47,888 bases of DNA from Phycicoccus sp. Soil748 (lineage in GTDB: Bacteria; Actinomycetota; Actinomycetes; Actinomycetales; Dermatophilaceae), in NCBI RefSeq assembly GCF_001428025.1, contig NZ_LMSC01000012.1, positions 371,798 to 419,685 of the forward strand. The letters run 5' to 3'. The notes under the pieces were generated by a model that worked only from the letters and a program-made list of their open reading frames with translations, was not told the origin of the DNA and did not search any database. Each line of letters opens with the position of its first letter. The first letter of the stretch is position 1. Positions 8,537 to 18,191 of this stretch are shown in pieces. Position numbers and translations under genes: made by a program.

Positions 8537-9316
8537 TCACCCGCTCACGAGGCCGCGCAGCAGCCGCGCCTGGGCCCCGCGCTCGGCAGCGAGCTGGGCG
8601 TCGCGCGGCAGGATCTCGGCGGACCGCAGGAGTGGCTTCAGCTCCCGCAGGGCGGCCTCCGGGGTCGCGAGCAGGGCTGCGACGAGGTCGGCCGTGGTGG
8701 CCTCGAGCTCGGCGCGGGGCACGGCCACGTTGGCCAGTCCTGTGGCCACGGCCTCATGGGCCCCCACGAACCGCCCGGTGGCACAGATCTCGAGCGCCCG
8801 CGCGGGACCGACGAGCCTGACCAGCGGCCCCGTACCGCCCAGGTCGGGCACCAGACCCAGCGAGGTCTCGCGCATGGCCAGCTGCACGTCGTCGGCGACC
8901 ACGCGCAGGTCCGCCGCCAGGGCCAGCTGGAGACCGGCGCCGATCGCATGTCCCTGCACTGCTGCCACCACCACGGCCGGGACCTCCCCCCACGCGGTGA
9001 AGCCGCGCTGTAAGCCGGCGATGACCTCCGCCGCCCGGGCCTCGTCGCGCCCGAGGGAGAGCAGGTCGACCTCACCGTCCTCGCCGCCCCCGGAGAGGAC
9101 CGAGCGGTCGAGCCCTGCGGAGAACGACGGTCCCTCTCCCTGGAGCACCACGACGCGCACCTCGGGGTCGAGCCCGTCGGCGACCTCCGCGAGGGCGGTC
9201 CAGAGGCTGGGCACCTGGGCGTTGCGGCGCGACGGGTTGGTGAGGGTGACGGTGAGCACCGACCCGTCACGGGCGACGTGCAGGTGCGGGTGGGGCGTGC
9301 TGCTCGCGTCGGTCAC
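8537..9316 (-). CDS. Enoyl-CoA hydratase/isomerase family (crotonase fold) protein
   Basis: A 259-residue crotonase-superfamily protein. The oxyanion-hole stretches are FSAGLD near 65-70 and AVQGHAIGAGLQLALAADLR at 119-138. Of the two hydratase acids, the first appears conserved (Glu150) while the second position is Asp158 in PDLGGT, a pattern also found in enoyl-CoA isomerases. The exact reaction (hydration, isomerisation or other) therefore stays open. Its GTG start overlaps the stop of the sirohydrochlorin chelatase gene by 4 bases (GTGA), placing it as the last gene of the sulfate-assimilation operon. This is odd, because it has no obvious role in sulfur metabolism. Confidence 0.85.
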   Translation of the reverse strand: MTDASSTPHPHLHVARDGSVLTVTLTNPSRRNAQVPSLWTALAEVADGLDPEVRVVVLQGEGPSFSAGLDRSVLSGGGEDGEVDLLSLGRDEARAAEVIAGLQRGFTAWGEVPAVVVAAVQGHAIGAGLQLALAADLRVVADDVQLAMRETSLGLVPDLGGTGPLVRLVGPARALEICATGRFVGAHEAVATGLANVAVPRAELEATTADLVAALLATPEAALRELKPLLRSAEILPRDAQLAAERGAQARLLRGLVSG

Positions 9317-10017
9317 GCGGGCAGGCTACCGGCGCGCTCCAGGACCAGCTGGGCCATGGCGCCCGTCTGCGCCAGGGCGCCGGACACCATGGTGACCCCG
9401 GCACGCCCGCAGTTCTGGGCCATCCGGTCGCGCAGGACGCCCTCGGCCACCATGAACGGCACGGCGACGGTCCGCTCCACCTCGTCGGGCATGGTGCGCA
9501 GGACCTGCTCCATCGTCGCGCCGCCGTCCAGGGCCGCCACGCCCCAGAAGCCCCACCCGGTGCGGGGGTGGGCGGCGATGGTGTGGCCCACCGTGGCGAC
9601 GGCCTCGCTGTCGCTGGACCCCGCGGCGTACAGCACGACGGCGGTGGCGGGGTCTGGGTGGATGCCCTCCGCGGCGAGGAGCTCCTCGGCCGCGTCGAGC
9701 AGCAGCCGGTGCGGGCCGAGCGCAGGCGCCACGCCGACCTCCGAGCCGGAGCCGGACGCCATGACGCCCACCGCTGCCGGGACGTCGACCTTCGCGTGGA
9801 ACGCCGGAGTGAGGAGCACGGGGACGACGACGGCCCGCGTCCCGAGGCCCGCTGCGGCCTCCTGGGGCGTCGGCGCGTGGTGGTCGAGGTATGCGGTGTG
9901 CACCGGCCGGTGGGGCACGAGGGTGCGGACGTGGTCGGCCAGGACCTCGACGCCGCGCGCATGGCGCGGGTCGGGCGACCCGTGGGCCAGCAGGACGATG
10001 TCGGGCTCGGTGCTCAC
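9313..10017 (-). CDS. Sirohydrochlorin ferrochelatase-like protein (CbiX/SirB family)
   Basis: It inserts Fe2+ into sirohydrochlorin to give siroheme, the Sir prosthetic group; CbiX relatives insert cobalt instead, but the operon favours iron. The 234-residue protein has the metal-binding pair His12 (LLAHGSPDPRH) and His74 (LLTPAFHAKVDVP), and a second, diverged half as in two-domain CbiX/SirB proteins. I chose the GTG at 10017 because the family begins only a few residues before the HGS motif; a longer in-frame start would overlap cysG by more than 100 bp. It follows cysG after 10 bp and overlaps the next gene by 4 bp. Confidence 0.88.
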   Translation of the reverse strand: MSTEPDIVLLAHGSPDPRHARGVEVLADHVRTLVPHRPVHTAYLDHHAPTPQEAAAGLGTRAVVVPVLLTPAFHAKVDVPAAVGVMASGSGSEVGVAPALGPHRLLLDAAEELLAAEGIHPDPATAVVLYAAGSSDSEAVATVGHTIAAHPRTGWGFWGVAALDGGATMEQVLRTMPDEVERTVAVPFMVAEGVLRDRMAQNCGRAGVTMVSGALAQTGAMAQLVLERAGSLPA

Positions 10018-10027
10018 CGGGTGGACG

Positions 10028-11314
10028 CTACTCCCCCGACAGGTCCCCGAGCCGGTTGCGCACCGACACGACGTCGCCGACCACGACGACGGCCGGGGCC
10101 CGGACGCCGGCGGTTGCGGCGTCCTCGGCCGCACGGTCGAGGGTCGTGACGGTGGTGCGCTGCTCGGGGGTCCAGCCGCGCTCGACCAGCGCCACCGGCG
10201 TGTCGGGGCGGCGCCCCGACCGGACCAGGGCGGCTGCGGTGTCGCCCAGGCGGGTCACGCCCATGAGCAGGACGAGGGTGGCGTCCGGGGCCGCGTCGGA
10301 CGCGGCACGAAGGACCGCGTCGGCACCGTCGTGGGCCGAGGCGACGACGAACGAGGCGGTGATGCCCCGGTGGGTCACCGGGATGCCGGCAGCGGCGGGC
10401 ACGGACACCGCGGAGGTGACCCCGGGGACCACCTCGATGGGGATCCCGTGCTCGGCGCAGTGCAGGGCCTCCTCGCCGCCGCGCCCGAGGACGAAGGGGT
10501 CGCCGCCCTTGAGCCGGACGACGCGCTTCCCGAGGGACGCGTGGTGCACGAGCAGCTCGTTGATCCGGTCCTGGCTGACCGGGTGGTTGCCGGGGGTCTT
10601 GCCGACGTCGACGACCTCGACGTCCGCGCCCAGGGTCGTGAGGAGCGACCGCGGCCCGAGCCGGTCGGTCACCACCACGTCGGCCGCGGCGAGCAGTGCC
10701 CGCCCACGGACGGTGATGAGGTCCTCCGCGCCGGGCCCCCCGCCCACCAGCGCGACCCGGCCGACGGCGGGCTGCTCGCCCCCAGCCCTGTCGGACGGCG
10801 GCGCCGTCCCGCGCACGCGGCGTACCGGCAGGGTGCCGCTGTCGAGCGCGGCCAGCACCGCGTCGCGCACCGCGGTGGCACGGCGCGGGTCGCCACCGGC
10901 GGTCACCGCCACGCTGAGGCCCTCGCTGGCCTGCCCCGTGCGTCCCCTCGCCACTGCGGGCGTCCATGCCGAGGAGACGGAGGCGTCGTCGGCGCGGACG
11001 CACCAGACACGGGCGGCATCGGCCTCCGCTGCGACCTGGGCGTCGACGTGCGGGTCGCCGGTCGCGGTGTGGACGAGCCAGGCAGGGTCCGGGAGCACCA
11101 GGTCGCCGGCGACGAACTCCCGCTCGTGCCAAGTGATCCCACCGTCTGCGACCTGGGCAGCGACGTCCTCGCACACCCACGGCGCGATGAGCTCGACCGC
11201 CCCACCGGCCTCCACCAGTCCGCGTGCACGTCGCGCGGCGACCGGGCCACCGCCCACGACGACCACCCGACGCCCGGTCAGGTCGAGGGTCAGCGGGTAG
11301 CTGGGGACGCCCAT
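10028..11314 (-). CDS. cysG: Siroheme synthase: precorrin-2 dehydrogenase fused to uroporphyrinogen-III C-methyltransferase
   Basis: A two-domain enzyme of 428 residues. Residues 1-165 form the precorrin-2 dehydrogenase domain with an NAD-binding GGGPVA at 21-26. Residues 185-428 are the SAM-dependent uroporphyrinogen-III methyltransferase, with VGGGPGAEDLITVRG near 190, RLKGGDPFVLGRGGEE near 268 and VPGVTSAVSVPA near 297. It makes sirohydrochlorin from uroporphyrinogen III. The chelatase domain activity of enterobacterial CysG may be supplied or aided by the separate chelatase encoded just downstream. Its ATG shares one base with the cysN stop (TGATG), so translation is coupled. Confidence 0.93.
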   Translation of the reverse strand: MGVPSYPLTLDLTGRRVVVVGGGPVAARRARGLVEAGGAVELIAPWVCEDVAAQVADGGITWHEREFVAGDLVLPDPAWLVHTATGDPHVDAQVAAEADAARVWCVRADDASVSSAWTPAVARGRTGQASEGLSVAVTAGGDPRRATAVRDAVLAALDSGTLPVRRVRGTAPPSDRAGGEQPAVGRVALVGGGPGAEDLITVRGRALLAAADVVVTDRLGPRSLLTTLGADVEVVDVGKTPGNHPVSQDRINELLVHHASLGKRVVRLKGGDPFVLGRGGEEALHCAEHGIPIEVVPGVTSAVSVPAAAGIPVTHRGITASFVVASAHDGADAVLRAASDAAPDATLVLLMGVTRLGDTAAALVRSGRRPDTPVALVERGWTPEQRTTVTTLDRAAEDAATAGVRAPAVVVVGDVVSVRNRLGDLSGE

Positions 11315-12663
11315 CAGATGCCCTCGCCGACGCTGCGGTCCGGCGCGTCGGCCATCCCCGCCGCAAGGGTCGACCCGTCGTTCTCGTCGATGAGCAGGAA
11401 CGCCCCGGTACGTCGCAGCGAACGGTAGTCGTCGATGGCCACGTCCTCGGCCAGCCGGATCCGCACCCGGCCGATCGCGTTGAGGGCCAAGCCGTCCGGG
11501 GCGGTCCGCTGCTCCATGGTCTCGATGTCGAGCTGGTCGACGACGTCGTCGACGATGGCGCGCACGGTGCGGGTGCCCACGCGCAGCAGCACGCGGTCAC
11601 GCTGACGCACGGGCCGTTCGTCGACCACGGCGATGGTGCCCGACAGCGACCGGGTGACCAGCCCGGGGTCGCCGGCGGCTGCGATGAGGTCGCCACGCGA
11701 GACGTCGACGTCATCGGTGAGCCGCAGCACCACCGACTGCGGGGCGAACGCGACCTCGAGCTCCTCGAGCCGGCCGTCCGGACCGGAGCGGTCGATGCCT
11801 TCGACCCGGCTGCGCTGGCCCCCGGGCAGCACGACGACCTCGTCACCGGGCCGGACCACCCCGCTCGCCAGCCGTCCGGCGTAGCCGCGGTAGTCGCGGC
11901 GCTCACCACGCTGGGGCCTGATGACGTACTGCACCGGGACGCGCAGCGGCTGCTCCGACGGGTCGGTGCCCACCGGCACCGCCTCCAGGTGCTCGAGGAG
12001 GGTGGGCCCGGTGTACCACGGCGCGCGGTCCGAGCGGTCGACGACGTTGTCGCCGAACAGTGCGGACACGGGTACGGCGGCGACGTCCTCGATGCCGAAA
12101 CGCGTTGCGTGCCGGGCGAACTCGGCGACGATGGAGTCGAACCGCTCCTGGTCCCAGTCGACGAGGTCCATCTTGTTGACGGCGACCGCGATGTGCCGCA
12201 CACCCAGCAGCCCGGTGACGGCGAGGTGGCGACGGGTCTGCTCGACGACCCCGTGCCGGGCGTCGATGAGGATGAGCGCCAGCTCGGCCGTCGACGCACC
12301 GGTCACCATGTTGCGCGTGTACTGGACGTGGCCCGGGGTGTCGGCGAGGACGTAGGAGCGCGTCGCCGTGGAGAAGTAGCGGTAGGCGACGTCGATGGTG
12401 ATGCCCTGCTCGCGCTCGGCCCGCAGGCCGTCGGTGAGCAGCGCCAGGTCGGCGGCGTCGAGCCCACGCTCTCGGCTGACCCGCTCCACGGCGTCGAGCT
12501 GGTCGGCCAGCACCGACTTGGTGTCGTAGAGGAGGCGGCCGACGAGCGTCGACTTGCCGTCGTCCACGGACCCGGCGGTGGCGAGCCGCAGCAGGTCGTG
12601 CCGGGCAGCCGGCGGCACCGCGGCCTCGGTGGTGCGGGGCTTGCGGTCGGCCGTGGTCGTCAT
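11314..12663 (-). CDS. cysN: Sulfate adenylyltransferase subunit 1 (GTPase)
   Basis: The regulatory GTPase of ATP sulfurylase, which with CysD activates sulfate to adenosine 5'-phosphosulfate. It is 449 residues long, an EF-Tu-like protein with P-loop GSVDDGKST at 31-39, DTPGH at 108-112 and NKMD at 163-166, followed by two beta-barrel domains. There is no fused CysC (APS kinase) domain, in contrast to mycobacterial CysNC. That agrees with a reductase that uses APS directly. The ATG at 12663 overlaps the cysD stop by one base and is the only start that matches the family; longer readings are Arg-rich antisense-type sequence. Confidence 0.94.
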   Translation of the reverse strand: MTTTADRKPRTTEAAVPPAARHDLLRLATAGSVDDGKSTLVGRLLYDTKSVLADQLDAVERVSRERGLDAADLALLTDGLRAEREQGITIDVAYRYFSTATRSYVLADTPGHVQYTRNMVTGASTAELALILIDARHGVVEQTRRHLAVTGLLGVRHIAVAVNKMDLVDWDQERFDSIVAEFARHATRFGIEDVAAVPVSALFGDNVVDRSDRAPWYTGPTLLEHLEAVPVGTDPSEQPLRVPVQYVIRPQRGERRDYRGYAGRLASGVVRPGDEVVVLPGGQRSRVEGIDRSGPDGRLEELEVAFAPQSVVLRLTDDVDVSRGDLIAAAGDPGLVTRSLSGTIAVVDERPVRQRDRVLLRVGTRTVRAIVDDVVDQLDIETMEQRTAPDGLALNAIGRVRIRLAEDVAIDDYRSLRRTGAFLLIDENDGSTLAAGMADAPDRSVGEGI

Positions 12664-13592
12664 CAGAAGTACCCCTGCTTCTTGCGGTCCTCCATGGCGG
12701 CCTCGGACATGCGGTCGTCGGCCCGGGTGGCGCCGCGCTCGGTGAGGCGGGAGCCGGCGAGCTCGAGGATCACGCCCGCGACGTCGGTGGCGTCGGAGTC
12801 GACAGCGCCGGTGCAGCTCATGTCGCCGACGGTGCGGTAGCGGACCTGGCGCGTCTCCACCTGCTCGGACGACTTGGGACCGCCCCACTCCCCTGCCGAC
12901 AGCCACATGCCGTCACGCGAGAACACCTCGCGCTCGTGCGCGTAGTAGAGGTCGGGCAGGTCGATGCCCTCGCGCTCGATGTAGCGCCACACGTCGAGCT
13001 CGGTCCAGTTGGAGAGCGGGAAGACCCGCACGTGCTCGCCCGGGGCGTGCTTGCCGTTGTAGAGGTCCCAGAGCTCGGGGCGCTGGCGCCGGGGGTCCCA
13101 GGCGCCGAACGAGTCGCGGAGGCTGAAGACGCGCTCCTTGGCGCGGGCCTTCTCCTCGTCGCGCCGGCCACCGCCGAAGACCGCGTCGAACCGGTTGCCC
13201 TCGATGGCGTCGAGCAGCGGCACCGTCTGCAGCGGGTTGCGGGTGCCGTCGGCGCGCTCACGCAGCCGCCCGTCGTCGATGTAGTCCTGGACGTGGGCCA
13301 CCACGAGGCGCACGCCGAGGCGCTCGACCGTCTCGTCGCGGTACCGGAGCACCTCGGGGAAGTTGTGCCCGGTGTCGACGTGCAGCAGTGAGAAGGGCAG
13401 CGGCGCGGGCGCGAACGCCTTCAGCGCCAGGTGCACCATGACCACCGAGTCCTTGCCGCCGGAGAACAGGATGACCGGGCGCTCGAACTCGCCGGCGACC
13501 TCGCGGAAGATGTGGACCGCCTCGGACTCGAGGTGGTCCAGGTGGTCGAGGGTGTACTGGGCGGGCAGCGCCCGCGCGGCAGTCGTCGTCAT
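12663..13592 (-). CDS. cysD: Sulfate adenylyltransferase subunit 2
   Basis: The catalytic PP-loop subunit of ATP sulfurylase, 309 residues. The pyrophosphate-binding loop SGGKDS is at 44-49 within ILFSGGKDSVVMVHLALKAF, and the family stretches HVDTGHNFPEV and GGGRRDEEKARAKER follow. The ATG at 13592 overlaps the cysH stop by 4 bases (ATGA). It lies between cysH and cysN in a tightly packed operon and forms the CysDN complex with the next gene product. Confidence 0.95.
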   Translation of the reverse strand: MTTTAARALPAQYTLDHLDHLESEAVHIFREVAGEFERPVILFSGGKDSVVMVHLALKAFAPAPLPFSLLHVDTGHNFPEVLRYRDETVERLGVRLVVAHVQDYIDDGRLRERADGTRNPLQTVPLLDAIEGNRFDAVFGGGRRDEEKARAKERVFSLRDSFGAWDPRRQRPELWDLYNGKHAPGEHVRVFPLSNWTELDVWRYIEREGIDLPDLYYAHEREVFSRDGMWLSAGEWGGPKSSEQVETRQVRYRTVGDMSCTGAVDSDATDVAGVILELAGSRLTERGATRADDRMSEAAMEDRKKQGYF

Positions 13593-14371
13593 GTGTGCAA
13601 CCCGCATTCGGTCTTGTCCTTGCCGGCCCAGCGGCCGGCCCTGGGGTCCTCGCCCTCCGCGACGGGGCGGGTGCAGGGTGCGCAGCCGATCGACGCGTAC
13701 CCCTCCTGGCGCAACGGGTTGAGGAAGACCCCGTGCTCCTCGACGTAGCGGTCGACGTCCTCGTCGGTCCACGCCGCAATGGGGTTGAGCTTCACCATTG
13801 CCCGGGCGGCGTCCCAGCCGACGAGGCCGATGTCGGTGCGCGTCGGCGCGTCCACCCGACGCATGCCGGTCACCCAGGCGTCGTGGGTCGACAGCGCGCG
13901 GTTGAGCGGCTCTACCTTGCGCATGGCGCAGCAGGCGTTGGGGTCGCGGTCGTGCAGCCTGGCGCCGTGCCGCTCGTCCTGCTGCGCGACCGTCAGCAGC
14001 GGCAGGATCGTGCGGATCCGGAGAGGCAGCATGGCCTGGTAGGCGTCGCGCGTCCCGAGCGTCTCGGCGAAGTGGTAGCCGGTGTCGAGGAAGAACACGT
14101 CGGCGCCGGGGACGGTGGTGCCGACGAGGTGCACCAGCACCTCGTCGCCCATCGAGGAGGCCACGGTGAGGCGGTCGCCGAACGTCTCGGCGCCCCAGTG
14201 CAGCACGTCGCGCGACAGCTCGACACGCTCCTCGTACGAGGCGTGCACGCCGTCGGCCTCGAGGGCCTCGAACCGCTCCGCGGCCTCAAGCGCGAGCTCC
14301 TGCAGCGCGTGGGCGTCCCTGGCGGCGCTGCCACTGCGGGCCCGGCCGACGTGGGTGGTGGTGGCGGTCAT
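13589..14371 (-). CDS. cysH: Adenylylsulfate (APS) reductase, thioredoxin-dependent, 4Fe-4S type
   Basis: It reduces activated sulfate to sulfite. The 260-residue protein carries the four cluster ligands of the APS-reducing branch: Cys147-Cys148 (NACCAMRKVEPL) and Cys230 and Cys233 (GCAPCTRP). The catalytic Cys is in the C-terminal TECGLHT. Enzymes without the cluster use PAPS, so the cysteines together with the lack of an APS kinase gene argue for APS as substrate. The ATG at 14371 has AGGAGG 6 bases upstream and overlaps the preceding zinc-ribbon gene by 4 bases. Confidence 0.95.
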   Translation of the reverse strand: MTATTTHVGRARSGSAARDAHALQELALEAAERFEALEADGVHASYEERVELSRDVLHWGAETFGDRLTVASSMGDEVLVHLVGTTVPGADVFFLDTGYHFAETLGTRDAYQAMLPLRIRTILPLLTVAQQDERHGARLHDRDPNACCAMRKVEPLNRALSTHDAWVTGMRRVDAPTRTDIGLVGWDAARAMVKLNPIAAWTDEDVDRYVEEHGVFLNPLRQEGYASIGCAPCTRPVAEGEDPRAGRWAGKDKTECGLHT

Positions 14372-14583
14372 GACGAACCTCCTCCTCGGTGGGCCTCGAG
14401 GTCGGCCTCCTCGCGGACGCGCCCGGGGATGCGGGTGGTGTCGAGCGAGACCATCTGGACGGTGAAGACGCGGGCGCAGGCGTTGCAGCGCCAGGCTCCC
14501 CGCGGCTCCTCGACGGGGCGCAGGTCCTCCTCGGCGCAGAAGGGGCAGTAGTAGATGACGCTGCCGCGCGGGCTGTCGCTCAT
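14368..14583 (-). CDS. Small zinc-ribbon protein in the sulfate-reduction operon
   Basis: A 71-residue protein with two CxxC knuckles, Cys13/Cys16 (YYCPFCAEED) and Cys33/Cys36 (WRCNACARVF), giving a rubredoxin- or zinc-ribbon-like site. It is wedged between sir and cysH with ATGA overlaps on both sides, so it is certainly co-translated with them. I recall comparable short two-CxxC proteins beside sir in other actinobacteria, but no function is assigned. It might be a small redox or assembly partner for Sir or CysH; that is inference from position alone. Confidence 0.8.
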   Translation of the reverse strand: MSDSPRGSVIYYCPFCAEEDLRPVEEPRGAWRCNACARVFTVQMVSLDTTRIPGRVREEADLEAHRGGGSS

Positions 14584-16256
14584 CGCAGGTCGTCCTCCTC
14601 GGCTCGGTGCGCCCAGTGCGCGAAGGACTCGCCGTCCTGCCGCTGCTCGAGGAACCGGCCCGCGATCCGCTCGACGTAGTCGGGCAGGTCAACGGCGCGG
14701 ACCTTGAGGGCCCGGGTCTTGCGGGCGAGCTGTGGCTCGGTGCCGAGACCGCCGCCGAGGTGCACCTGGAAGATCTCCACGAGGTTGCCGTTGTCGTCGG
14801 TCTGCACCATGCCCTTGAGGCCGATGTCGGCGACCTGCGTGCGGGCGCAGGAGTTGGGGCAGCCGTTGACATGGATGGAGAACGGCACGTCGAAGTCAGG
14901 GAGCCTGCGCTCCATCTCGGCGATGACCGTGCCGCCGCGGGCCTTGGTCTCGACGAGGGCGAGTTTGCAGAACTCGATACCGGTGCACGCCATGAGGCCC
15001 CGGCGCCACTCGCTCGGGTTCGCCGGGAGGCCGAGCCCGTCGAGGCCCGCCTGCAGCGCGTCGGCGTTCTCCGGCGGCACGTCGAGGACGAGCAGCTTCT
15101 GGTGGGCCGTGAGCCGCACTCGGCCGGACCCGTGGCGCTCGGCGAGCTCCGCGACGGCGTACAGGGTGGTGCCGCTGACTCGGCCGGCGACAGGGGCCAC
15201 ACCGACCCAGACGTTGCCGTCCTTCTGCGCGTGGACGCCGACATGGTCGCGCCGGTGCCGCGAGGGCGGCAGGGGCCCGGGGCCGTCGAGGAGCTTGCGC
15301 CCGAGGTAGTCGTCCTCGAGCACCTCGCGGAACCGTTCGGGGCCCCAGTCGGCCATGAGGAACTTCAGCCGTGCGCGGTTGCGCAGGCGGCGGTAGCCGT
15401 GGTCGCGGAAGATCGAGACGACGCCTTTCCAGACGTCGGCAACCTCCTCCAGCGGCACCCAGGCGCCGAGCCGCTGCGCGAACATCGGGTTGGTGGAGAG
15501 GCCGCCGCCGACCCAGAGGTCGAAGCCGGGGCCGTGCTCGGGGTGCTCGACGCCGACGAACGAGATGTCGTTGACCTCGTGGGCGACGTCGAGGCTGGGC
15601 GAGCCGGAGATGGCCGTCTTGAACTTGCGCGGCAGGTTGGAGAACTCAGGGCTGCCGATGTAGCGCTCGAGGATCTCGCGGACGGCAGGCGACCCGTCGA
15701 GCACCTCGTCGGCGGCGATGCCGGCGACCGGGGAGCCGAGGATCACGCGTGGGGTGTCGCCGCAGGCCTCGGCCGTGGTGAGGCCCACGGCCTCGAGGCG
15801 CGACCAGATCTCCGGCACGTCCTGGATGCGGATCCAGTGCAGCTGGATGTTCTGGCGGTCGGTGATGTCAGCGGTGTCGCGAGCGAACTCGGTGCTGATC
15901 GTGGCCACCGTGCGCAGTTGCTCACCGGTGAGGGCGCCGCCGTCGCTGCGGACGCGGAGCATGAAGTGCTCGTCGTCGAGGTCGGCGGGGTCGAGCGTGG
16001 CCGTCTTGCCGCCGTCGATGCCGGGCTTGCGCTGGGTGTACAGGCCCCACCACCGCATCCGGCCACGCAGGTCCTCCCCCGGGATGGAGGCGAACCCCTC
16101 GCGGGCGTAGACCTCCTCGATCCGGGCGCGGACGTTGAGGCCGTCGTCGGCCGCCTTGAACTCCTCGTTGGCGTTCAGCGGGGTGCGGTCACCGTCGGCC
16201 CAGGCGCCGGTGGCCTTGCCGGTCTGGCGCTGTCGACGGGTAGGGGTCTGCGTCAC
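14580..16256 (-). CDS. sir: Assimilatory sulfite reductase (ferredoxin type), siroheme and 4Fe-4S enzyme
   Basis: It reduces sulfite to sulfide by six electrons. The 558-residue protein has the two ferrodoxin-like half-domains typical of the family and the cluster/siroheme ligands in ACTGIEFCKLA (about 440) and NGCPNSCAR (about 480), the C-x5-C and C-x3-C pattern. Tyr73 (GLYTQRKPG) and Cys165 (TAEACGDTP) lie 92 residues apart. That matches the Tyr69-Cys161 crosslink of M. tuberculosis SirA (formerly NirA), which favours sulfite over nitrite. The GTG start is the first gene of the operon and follows an upstream inverted repeat. No sulfate transporter or ferredoxin gene is in the window. Confidence 0.93.
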   Translation of the reverse strand: MTQTPTRRQRQTGKATGAWADGDRTPLNANEEFKAADDGLNVRARIEEVYAREGFASIPGEDLRGRMRWWGLYTQRKPGIDGGKTATLDPADLDDEHFMLRVRSDGGALTGEQLRTVATISTEFARDTADITDRQNIQLHWIRIQDVPEIWSRLEAVGLTTAEACGDTPRVILGSPVAGIAADEVLDGSPAVREILERYIGSPEFSNLPRKFKTAISGSPSLDVAHEVNDISFVGVEHPEHGPGFDLWVGGGLSTNPMFAQRLGAWVPLEEVADVWKGVVSIFRDHGYRRLRNRARLKFLMADWGPERFREVLEDDYLGRKLLDGPGPLPPSRHRRDHVGVHAQKDGNVWVGVAPVAGRVSGTTLYAVAELAERHGSGRVRLTAHQKLLVLDVPPENADALQAGLDGLGLPANPSEWRRGLMACTGIEFCKLALVETKARGGTVIAEMERRLPDFDVPFSIHVNGCPNSCARTQVADIGLKGMVQTDDNGNLVEIFQVHLGGGLGTEPQLARKTRALKVRAVDLPDYVERIAGRFLEQRQDGESFAHWAHRAEEDDLR

Positions 16257-16276
16257 CCGTCCATTGTGACAACTCA

Positions 16277-16293
16277 GTTATGGATTGCATAAC
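16277..16293. promoter_or_regulatory. Inverted repeat upstream of the sulfate operon (candidate operator)
   Basis: GTTATG, 5 bases, CATAAC is a perfect dyad 21 bp upstream of the sir start. It is unusually AT-rich for this genome. A second pattern overlaps it: TCCAT at 16260 and 16296 with ATGGA at 16280. A poor -10 (CACAAT) lies 6 bases before the GTG on the minus strand. The repeat would therefore sit within the promoter, where a sulfur-responsive regulator could bind. Which regulator is unknown. The rest of 16294-16361 holds nothing else I can name. Confidence 0.5.
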
Positions 16294-16361
16294 CGTCCAT
16301 TATCCGACCCCATCCCCCACCGGACCGGTGGGAGTTCGCCGCCGCAGCGTCGCCGGCCGGG

Positions 16362-17963
<1,602 letters not shown>

Positions 17964-18132
17964 AGAGGTACTCCAGACATGGTTCAGGTTTCGGCGTGCA
18001 GGCGGGACGTTCCGGTGTCCCAGGTCGCCCAGCCCCGGCGGGGTCGGACTCCGGGCGCCGGTGCCGGGACGGTCCGACCGCTCGATGCGGCTCACCCTGC
18101 ACAGGTTGCGCGGGCGCCGCTCAGCGGCTGAG
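17964..18132 (-). promoter_or_regulatory. Long structured leader of the ABC-F gene with a short upstream ORF
   Basis: If transcription starts just after the TAGACT box at 18139-18144, the leader is about 170 nt. It contains a hairpin with a perfect 8-bp stem GGTCGGAC/GTCCGACC (18042-18049 with 18072-18079) and nested CCGG pairs. A six-codon reading frame MSGVPL (17980 down to 17960) ends in a TGA that overlaps the GTG of the ABC-F gene and contains its ribosome site. Antibiotic-resistance ABC-F genes are often controlled by such leaders; here it is only a structural resemblance. Confidence 0.4.
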
Positions 18133-18137
18133 ATCAC

Positions 18138-18144
18138 TAGTCTA
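18138..18144. promoter_or_regulatory. Shared -10 sequence of two divergent promoters
   Basis: The seven bases TAGTCTA read TAGTCT on the plus strand (for the metallopeptidase gene, 48 bp before its ATG) and TAGACT on the minus strand (for the ABC-F gene). Both are good TANNNT boxes, so the two promoters would compete for the same DNA. Confidence 0.4.
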
Positions 18145-18191
18145 CCGACGTCGCTCGACCCCGAGTGCACGCCCGATGCCGTGGAGGGCAG

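Noticed and set aside
12664-12906. N-terminal extension of cysN
   Set aside because: The extra 81 residues are Arg/His-rich sequence read within cysD; the ATG at 12663 overlaps the cysD stop and gives the normal CysN start.
16257-16361. Riboswitch or T-box upstream of the sulfate operon
   Set aside because: Only about 100 bp with short dyads and no SAM-, cobalamin- or T-box signature that I can recognise; a protein operator is a simpler reading.
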